A stretch of 34,648 nt of DNA from contig DAOVMN010000001.1 of assembly GCA_030630685.1 (NCBI GenBank), positions 1-34,648 of the forward strand. The letters run 5' to 3'. The notes beneath the pieces were generated by a model. The model did not search any database and was not told where the DNA came from. It saw only the letters and a list, made by a program, of their open reading frames with translations. The DNA comes from Thermoplasmata archaeon (GTDB lineage: Archaea; Thermoplasmatota; DAOVMN01). Positions 29,903-34,648 of the stretch are shown one piece after another. Made by a program: the position numbers and the translations under genes. How positions within the stretch are numbered: the first letter of the stretch is position 1; the number at the start of each line of letters is the position of its first letter.

Positions 29903-29983
29903 ATGGCCGTTTGGCCCAGAAAATGCGTCCTGAGTTTCTATCACGTACACCATTATAAGTGCCTCAACTACGGGATTTGCTAA
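29903..29983 (+). CDS. Possible leaderless 26-residue Cys/His-rich peptide
   Basis: The frame begins MAVWPRKCVLSFYHVHH and ends with a segment containing two more Cys, then TAA. Three Cys and three His in 26 residues could bind zinc. A plus-strand TATA-like AAATTTATAG 25-30 nt upstream would give a leaderless transcript starting at or next to the ATG. It fills the gap between tfb and the aminotransferase. It could equally be chance. Confidence 0.25.
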   Translation: MAVWPRKCVLSFYHVHHYKCLNYGIC

Positions 29984-29985
29984 AG

Positions 29986-31179
29986 CTATTTATTGTTTTC
30001 TGATTCCTTCCTTAGCGGGAGATCGAGTTCCTCTACGGCCTTCTTGAGCCTGCAGATTCCTTCCTTTATCTTTTCCATTGAGGCGGCATAGGAAAGCCTC
30101 AGGTGGTGTTCCCCGAACCTCCCGAATGCACTTCCCGGGGTAAGGGCAATTCCATGGTCGAGGAGCTTCATGGCAAAAGGCAGCGAGGCGATATCATAAT
30201 CATAGGCAGGGAATGCGTAGAATGCACCTTTTGGTTTATTGATGTGGAAGCCCTCGATCCTGTTCAGCTCCTTAACAATCAGGTCCCTTCTTTTCTTGAA
30301 TATCCGAACAAACTCGTGAATGGGTTCCATTGGTCCCACAAGTGCCTCGAGCGCTGCCTTTTGAACAAATGAAGTAACGCATGTGATGGAATGCTGCTGT
30401 ATCCTCTCCAAGGGTCTGAGTAATTCCTTGGATGCCGTCACCCAGCCAACCCTCCAGCCGGTCATGGCATAGGCCTTTGAGAAGCCGTTGATAGTATAGG
30501 TACGATCGAACATCCCGTCTATGGCTGCAATGGAATGATGCTTTCCCTCGTAAATGACCTTCTCATATATCTCATCTGAGATAACAGTGAGGTTGTGGTC
30601 CATTGCTATCTCGGCAATACCCTTCAGATCCTGCTTGGTAGCAACTCCTCCAGTGGGGTTGGATGGGGAATTGAGGATGATCACCCGGCTTTTCAGGGAT
30701 AACTTCTCCATGATGTCCTCAGGTTTCATGCGGAAATCGTTATCCCTATTAACCTCGACGGAAACAGGTCTTCCCTTGGCGATATTGATGAGAGCATGAT
30801 ACGATGTCCAGCAGGGATTGGGGATGATGACCTCCTCCCCTATATCCACACTCGAGAGGATCGCAATCGATATTGCATGCTTGGCAATGGTGACCATGAC
30901 CTCATTGCAGGTGGCGGGTATCCCGTTCTCTTCCCTGCATTTCTTTGCGATGGCCTCCCTGAGACATTTTATCCCATTGCTTGCCGTATAGTGGGTGAAC
31001 CCCTCATCCAATGCCCTTTTCGCTGCATCGATAATATGCTGTGGGGTAGTAAAATCGGGCTCCCCCATAGAAAAAGAGATAATGTCCTTTCCTTCTTCGA
31101 TCAAGTCATCGGCCTTGTTGGCCATCCCGAGGGTTCCGGATTCACGCATCCTTTCCACACGTTGTGCAAAGCTTACCAT
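29986..31179 (-). CDS. Class I PLP-dependent aminotransferase (aspartate aminotransferase family)
   Basis: Transfers an amino group between amino acid and 2-oxo acid; 397 residues. Motifs: FSMGEPDFTTPQHI, the N-x-P region IILNSPSNPTGGVA, SDEIYEKVIYEG and the Schiff-base lysine in NGFSKAYAMTGWRVGW. The substrate-carboxylate Arg is in HHLRLSYAAS. ATG 31179 follows a GAGGCAAG site; an ORF extension to 31251 would overlap the promoter. A minus-strand TATA AATTATAAAA is at about 31222-31234. It is divergent from tldD. Substrate (Asp, aromatic or broader) is not resolved by eye. Confidence 0.93.
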   Translation of the reverse strand: MVSFAQRVERMRESGTLGMANKADDLIEEGKDIISFSMGEPDFTTPQHIIDAAKRALDEGFTHYTASNGIKCLREAIAKKCREENGIPATCNEVMVTIAKHAISIAILSSVDIGEEVIIPNPCWTSYHALINIAKGRPVSVEVNRDNDFRMKPEDIMEKLSLKSRVIILNSPSNPTGGVATKQDLKGIAEIAMDHNLTVISDEIYEKVIYEGKHHSIAAIDGMFDRTYTINGFSKAYAMTGWRVGWVTASKELLRPLERIQQHSITCVTSFVQKAALEALVGPMEPIHEFVRIFKKRRDLIVKELNRIEGFHINKPKGAFYAFPAYDYDIASLPFAMKLLDHGIALTPGSAFGRFGEHHLRLSYAASMEKIKEGICRLKKAVEELDLPLRKESENNK

Positions 31180-31221
31180 GGTAACTTGCCTCGTAAGGAA
31201 TGGGCGGGGGAATCTTAGACC

Positions 31222-31268
31222 CCTTTTTATAATTTGTCCTCCTCTTACCACAATTGATTTAAATAATC
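31222..31268. promoter_or_regulatory. Divergent promoters of aminotransferase and tldD
   Basis: A minus-strand AATTATAAAA (about 31222-31234) serves the aminotransferase. A plus-strand GATTTAAATAATC (about 31256-31268) lies 30-40 nt before the tldD ATG, and GGAGGT follows at 31286. Confidence 0.5.
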
Positions 31269-31297
31269 AATTAATCCGTCCCGTCCGGAGGTAGAGA

Positions 31298-32683
31298 ATG
31301 TACGAAACCATCCTTTCCTTGGAAGATCGAATCATCGAGGAGACCCTGAGTGCCGGGGCAGAATACTGTGACATTCGATACGAGTCCGTGCTCGGAACGG
31401 GCCTTGAGATGAAGAACAATGAGCTCAGGGAAGTGGTCCCTGGAAGGTCGGAAGGAGCGATCCTCAGGGCGCTTTACAAGGGCTCCTGGGGTATCTATTC
31501 GTTTAATGACGAAGAGGGCCTGGGGAAGGCTCCGGAAATGGTCATTCGGTTTGCCAGGGCCGCGGGATCAGGTGACTCTGTTATTGCATCGGTGGAGGTT
31601 CTCAAGAAAAATGTCGTTTGGAGACCCAAAGTAAAGCCCGAGGATATCCCGCTTGAAGAGAAGTATTCCCTTGTGAAGGAAGTGAACAAAAGGGTCATGG
31701 AAAAGGATGGGATCGTCGGGATCACCTCTGTTTACAGTGATTCAAGGATACGCAAGCGCATCGTGACCTCCGAGGGAACCGAGGCGGGGTACGAGTTGTG
31801 CAGAGGCCATGTCCAATCCCGGATCACGGCAAAGAGGGATGGACGTATCCTTGGGTATCGCACCCGTGTGGGAGCTACCGGAGGATTCGAGATCTTTTCG
31901 AACGAGGACCCTGTGGAAAAGGCCGTGAAAGGAGCGGAAGCCGCTCTGATAATCCTTGGAGCCAAAGTTTCACCATCCGGAAGGATGACGGTGATCGCTG
32001 ACCACGACCTGACCGGAGTGTTTGCACATGAGGCCGTTGGCCATACCACAGAAGCGGATCTTGTGGTATCCGGGGAATCTGTTCTGGAGGGTAGACTGGG
32101 AGAGGTTGTTGCCTCGGAACTCGTAACCCTTGTGGACGACCCGACAATTCCTAAAGGATTCGGTTCGTTTCCGATAGATGATGAAGGCATCGAAGCCAGA
32201 AGGAAGACCCTTATCGAGAAGGGAGTGCTGAAGGATTATATCCTGGACAGGGAGACGGCTGCCAAGCTTGGACTTGTGCCCAACGGAGGGGCACGAGCAC
32301 AATCCTATGCAAACCGTCCACTGGTCCGTATGTCGAACACCATGATCGAGGGCGGGGACCTGTCCCTCGAGGAGCTGATCGAGGACATGGATTACGGGGT
32401 CTATGCCAAGGGCACCCGCGGCGGACAGGTGGACACGGTTCGGGGTTCGTTCCAGTTCAGTGCCCAGCAGGCCTTCCTCATCGAGAAAGGGGAGATAACC
32501 ATACCTCTGAGGGATGTCTCACTCTCGGGTATGACATTGGAGACCCTGAGGAACATCGATGGTGTCGGGAACGATCCTAGACTCGGGGACCCGGGATTCT
32601 GCGGTAAGGGCCAGATGGTCCCTGTCGGGGACGGTGGACCGCATATCAGGATCCGCAATGCTGTGGTTGGGGGTGGTGTATGA
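31298..32683 (+). CDS. tldD: TldD-type metalloprotease
   Basis: Large subunit of the TldD/PmbA (TldE) zinc protease, which cleaves small unfolded peptides inside the cell. It is 461 residues. The zinc motif HEAVGHTTEAD (HExxxH, about residues 243-253) is intact. Flanking family blocks are VDDPTIPKGFGSFPIDDEG, TRGGQVDTVRGSFQFSAQQ and FCGKGQMVPVGDGGPHIRI. ATG 31298 has GGAGGT 6 nt upstream. Its TGA overlaps the ATG of pmbA as ATGA, so the two subunits are translationally coupled. TldD-TldE heterodimers process peptides such as microcins in bacteria; the archaeal substrate is unknown. Confidence 0.95.
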   Translation: MYETILSLEDRIIEETLSAGAEYCDIRYESVLGTGLEMKNNELREVVPGRSEGAILRALYKGSWGIYSFNDEEGLGKAPEMVIRFARAAGSGDSVIASVEVLKKNVVWRPKVKPEDIPLEEKYSLVKEVNKRVMEKDGIVGITSVYSDSRIRKRIVTSEGTEAGYELCRGHVQSRITAKRDGRILGYRTRVGATGGFEIFSNEDPVEKAVKGAEAALIILGAKVSPSGRMTVIADHDLTGVFAHEAVGHTTEADLVVSGESVLEGRLGEVVASELVTLVDDPTIPKGFGSFPIDDEGIEARRKTLIEKGVLKDYILDRETAAKLGLVPNGGARAQSYANRPLVRMSNTMIEGGDLSLEELIEDMDYGVYAKGTRGGQVDTVRGSFQFSAQQAFLIEKGEITIPLRDVSLSGMTLETLRNIDGVGNDPRLGDPGFCGKGQMVPVGDGGPHIRIRNAVVGGGV

Positions 32684-34179
32684 AAAAACATGAGGATTTA
32701 TCCGAGTGCCGGATGAACACGCATGAGGCACAAAGTGCTGAACACCGATTGAATCCGAAGGATTCGACAAGGTCGTCAAGGCCTGAAGCACGAAGTGCTG
32801 ATGGCCGGATGACCTCGAAGAGGTCGTCAAGGACAGATGACCTCCTTGCTATGGGTAAGAGTGTCCTGAGGATCGCGGAAAAGGAGGTAGATGAGGCAGA
32901 GGTGTTCATCATCTCCAGTTCTGGAACCTCGCTTTCGATCGAGAAGAATAGAATAAAATCCGTTTCCGGGGCCGGCGGAACCGGCATCGCAATACGGATC
33001 CTGAAAGACAAGAAGATGGGATTTGCATACTGTACAGCTCTCGAGGGGGTCGTGCGGGCACTTAACCTCGCGATCCAGGGTGCCTCCATAGTACCTGAGA
33101 GGCCCTTCGAGTTCCCTGCCGATGAAAACTACTACACCATCCCGGACCTTCTTGACAGAAGAGTACTGGAGCTCTCCCCGGAAGACGGAATGGAGTTCGC
33201 CTCCCGGATGATCGACTCTGCCAGGGATGCCCACAAGGATATCGATGTCACGGGCGGAGGGGTCTCCTTCGGGGAGGAGGAGGTCGTCATAATGAACACA
33301 CGCGGGCTTGAGGTTTCGGAACACCTGTCCGGTATGAGTGCATCGGTGTACACGGTTTTCAACTCGGATCACCCCACCCCTGGTTTTGAATATGACTCCT
33401 CACATCTTATCCTCAAGGATTATGACGAAATCGGCAGGAAGGCGGCAGAATTGGCTGCAAAAGGACAGAACCCGGTGAAGATCGGGAGCAAAAAGATGCC
33501 GGTCGTGCTCAGGCCGGATGCGATCTCCAGCCTTTTTGAATTCATCCTCGTGCCCGCACTTTACGGGATCAATGTGGGTAAAGGGGAATCTGTCTACACA
33601 GGGAAACTCGGCACCGAGATAGCCAGCCCGGACCTCTCGCTTGTGGATGATCCAACCATGCCGGACGGGGAGAATGCCATGAAGATGGATGATGAGGGCG
33701 TCCCATCCAGGCGCATCGAACTCATCAGGAACGGCGTGCTCAAGGACTTTCTCTACACGATAAAAACAGGTGTAGAGTTCGATCACCCTTCCACTTCCAG
33801 CGGCCTCAGGGGTGGCTACACCTCTCCGGTATCCACCTCTGGCAGGAACATCATTCTAAAAGGGGACACCGAGGAGGAGGACACCCTCATTTCCGAGATC
33901 AAGGAAGGGCTTCTCATCCACGAGCTCATGGGAGCGCATACCTCCAACCCTGCTTCCGGGGATTTCTCTGTTACCGGCTCCATCCTTTTCAGGATCGAGA
34001 ATGGTGAGGTCACCGGTCCGGTCTCGCAGGCGATGCTCAGCGGTAATCTTCCCGAGTACCTGAAGAATGTTTCGGGGTTGGGGAATAATTATCGCAATCT
34101 CTCTGGAGGGCTCACCGCTGTTGGGTTCTACATGCCTTCGGTCAGGATAGAGGGGGTTCGGGTTACCGGGGAGAAGTAG
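32680..34179 (+). CDS. pmbA: PmbA/TldE-type protein with repeat-derived N-terminal extension
   Basis: Partner subunit of TldD, without its own HExxxH. It is 499 residues. The conserved part begins near residue 53 (DDLLAMGKSVLRIAEKEVDE) and contains SSSGTSLSIEKNRIKS, TMPDGENAMKMDDEGVPSRR and IHELMGAHTSNPASGDFS. Residues 2 to about 51 (starting KKHEDLSECRMNTHEA, including a KDSTRSSRPEARSADGR stretch) are translated from a hairpin array of the dispersed family and look like nothing in TldE. The array keeps the reading frame from ATG 32680, which has GGTGGTG upstream and overlaps the tldD stop. No alternative ATG in frame gives a clean start except Met60 of LLAMGKS. Confidence 0.93.
   Translation: MKKHEDLSECRMNTHEAQSAEHRLNPKDSTRSSRPEARSADGRMTSKRSSRTDDLLAMGKSVLRIAEKEVDEAEVFIISSSGTSLSIEKNRIKSVSGAGGTGIAIRILKDKKMGFAYCTALEGVVRALNLAIQGASIVPERPFEFPADENYYTIPDLLDRRVLELSPEDGMEFASRMIDSARDAHKDIDVTGGGVSFGEEEVVIMNTRGLEVSEHLSGMSASVYTVFNSDHPTPGFEYDSSHLILKDYDEIGRKAAELAAKGQNPVKIGSKKMPVVLRPDAISSLFEFILVPALYGINVGKGESVYTGKLGTEIASPDLSLVDDPTMPDGENAMKMDDEGVPSRRIELIRNGVLKDFLYTIKTGVEFDHPSTSSGLRGGYTSPVSTSGRNIILKGDTEEEDTLISEIKEGLLIHELMGAHTSNPASGDFSVTGSILFRIENGEVTGPVSQAMLSGNLPEYLKNVSGLGNNYRNLSGGLTAVGFYMPSVRIEGVRVTGEK
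32690..32833 (+). repeat. Alternating hairpin array, locus 5, inside pmbA
   Basis: Units: ATGAGGCAC-aaa-GTGCTGA, TTGAATCC-gaa-GGATTCGA then CAAGG, TGAAGCAC-gaa-GTGCTGA and ATGACCTC-gaa-GAGGTCGT then CAAGG. Connectors (CCGATTGA, GTCGTCAAGG, GGCCGGATGA) match the other loci. The whole array is read in frame as residues of PmbA. Confidence 0.85.
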
Positions 34180-34648
34180 AGGTGCATCCCGCAGGAGCGG
34201 TTATTGGAGGTGATGATATTAGGTTGAGTTTGTTGCAGGAACACACATTCCCATCAGAAAGCTGCCGCTAACATAACGCCACCACCGCTCCCCACCCCCT
34301 GCCCACAAACGGCGGAAACAAGGAGCACCTGAAACAGAAGTTAGGAACACCCTAACCCGGACAAGCCGGAACCAAATAAGGAATTAAACCGCAGGGACAC
34401 CACGACGACGACCACGACGATTTAACCGCAGAGGTCGCTGAGCGTCGCAGAGTTTTACCAAAGTGTCGTAGTAGTTGTCCTCTGCGTTACTCTGCGCTCT
34501 CTGCGGTAGAAACAGTGTCCGCAAGCTTACCCCCTCCCTTTAGTCCTGAAACTGGATTTTCAAGACCGTTCTCCGCGGTAAAGTTTCTGCCAAAAAAGCA
34601 CGAATTTCATTGATAAGGAACTAAAGCGTGAGACTACGGTACAGGGAT
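34180..34648. other. Gene-free right end with orphan ribosome binding site
   Basis: No gene is supported. At 34206-34213 a perfect GGAGGTGA is followed only by tiny frames (an ATG at 34212 closes after four codons; a TTG frame closes after 15). This suggests the start of a lost gene. Further right is an inverted repeat of the ACCGCAGAG type. Confidence 0.5.
34425..34507. repeat. Imperfect inverted repeat (ACCGCAGAG-type)
   Basis: ACCGCAGAG (34425-34433) and CTCTGCGGT (34499-34507) are exact complements. The inner CGCAGAG (34447-34453) and CTCTGCG (34480-34486) also pair. A partial copy, AAACCGCAGGGAC, lies at 34386-34398. From memory this repeat type is scattered between genes in many prokaryotes. 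Confidence 0.6.

Noticed and set aside
32519..33089. Antisense frames opposite the start of pmbA
   Set aside because: They run through the hairpin array and the antisense of conserved PmbA sequence; no independent support.

Overview
The window reads as about 35 kb of chromosome from an uncultured euryarchaeon, most likely a Thermoplasmatota-type lineage. Archaeal markers are the cluster pus10 - rpl21e - rpoF - DUF655, a transcription factor B, a GPN-loop GTPase, an archaeal CTP-dependent riboflavin kinase, COG3199-type ATP-NAD kinase, TATA boxes about 25 nt before starts, and GGTGAT-type ribosome binding sites. A bacterial-type HU protein in place of a visible histone fits Thermoplasmata. The lineage is inferred from gene content, not from a tree.

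Layout. 1-5.2 kb: an ABC-class ATPase and an ATP-NAD kinase, a TPR protein on the other strand, a tiny acidic protein, tRNA-Val(CAC) and the GPN GTPase. 5.2-7.5 kb: an AT-rich insert carrying a membrane-anchored dCTP deaminase/dUTPase-fold protein and an intact ThyX, directly followed by the GC-rich 3' remnant of a second thyX. 7.5-9.2 kb: riboflavin kinase, a winged-helix/RelE-type toxin-antitoxin pair with a frameshifted toxin, palindromes and a hairpin array. 9.2-13.4 kb: HU, a membrane protein divergent from a zinc alcohol dehydrogenase, tRNA-Thr(GGT) with a copied 3' end, more hairpin arrays, and a DUF433/DUF5615 toxin-antitoxin pair. 13.5-17.4 kb: UDP-sugar dehydrogenase, sugar-phosphate nucleotidyltransferase, a small zinc-ribbon ORF and 2-amino-3-ketobutyrate CoA ligase. 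17.6-23 kb: a minus-strand block with FtsZ, DUF655, RpoF, L21e, Pus10, two related membrane proteins and a stand-alone Lrp/AsnC effector domain. 23-34.2 kb: a secreted clostripain-type protease, a double AAA+ ATPase, glutamate dehydrogenase with a leader ORF, a glycosyltransferase, TFB, an aminotransferase and a tldD-pmbA pair. 34.2-34.6 kb: gene-free, with a long inverted repeat.

The most unusual signal is a dispersed family of tandem, alternating hairpins found at five loci (about 9.0, 12.1, 12.5, 20.2 and 32.7 kb). Stem sequences differ from unit to unit but stay self-complementary, while short connector sequences stay constant. One array lies inside the 5' end of pmbA, in frame, and would add roughly 50 residues to the protein. 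Others abut the pus10 stop codon and flank tRNA-Thr. A separate 30-nt motif occurs four times. Several genes have a good ribosome binding site followed by a near-cognate codon (ATC, ATT or CTG) rather than ATG, GTG or TTG.
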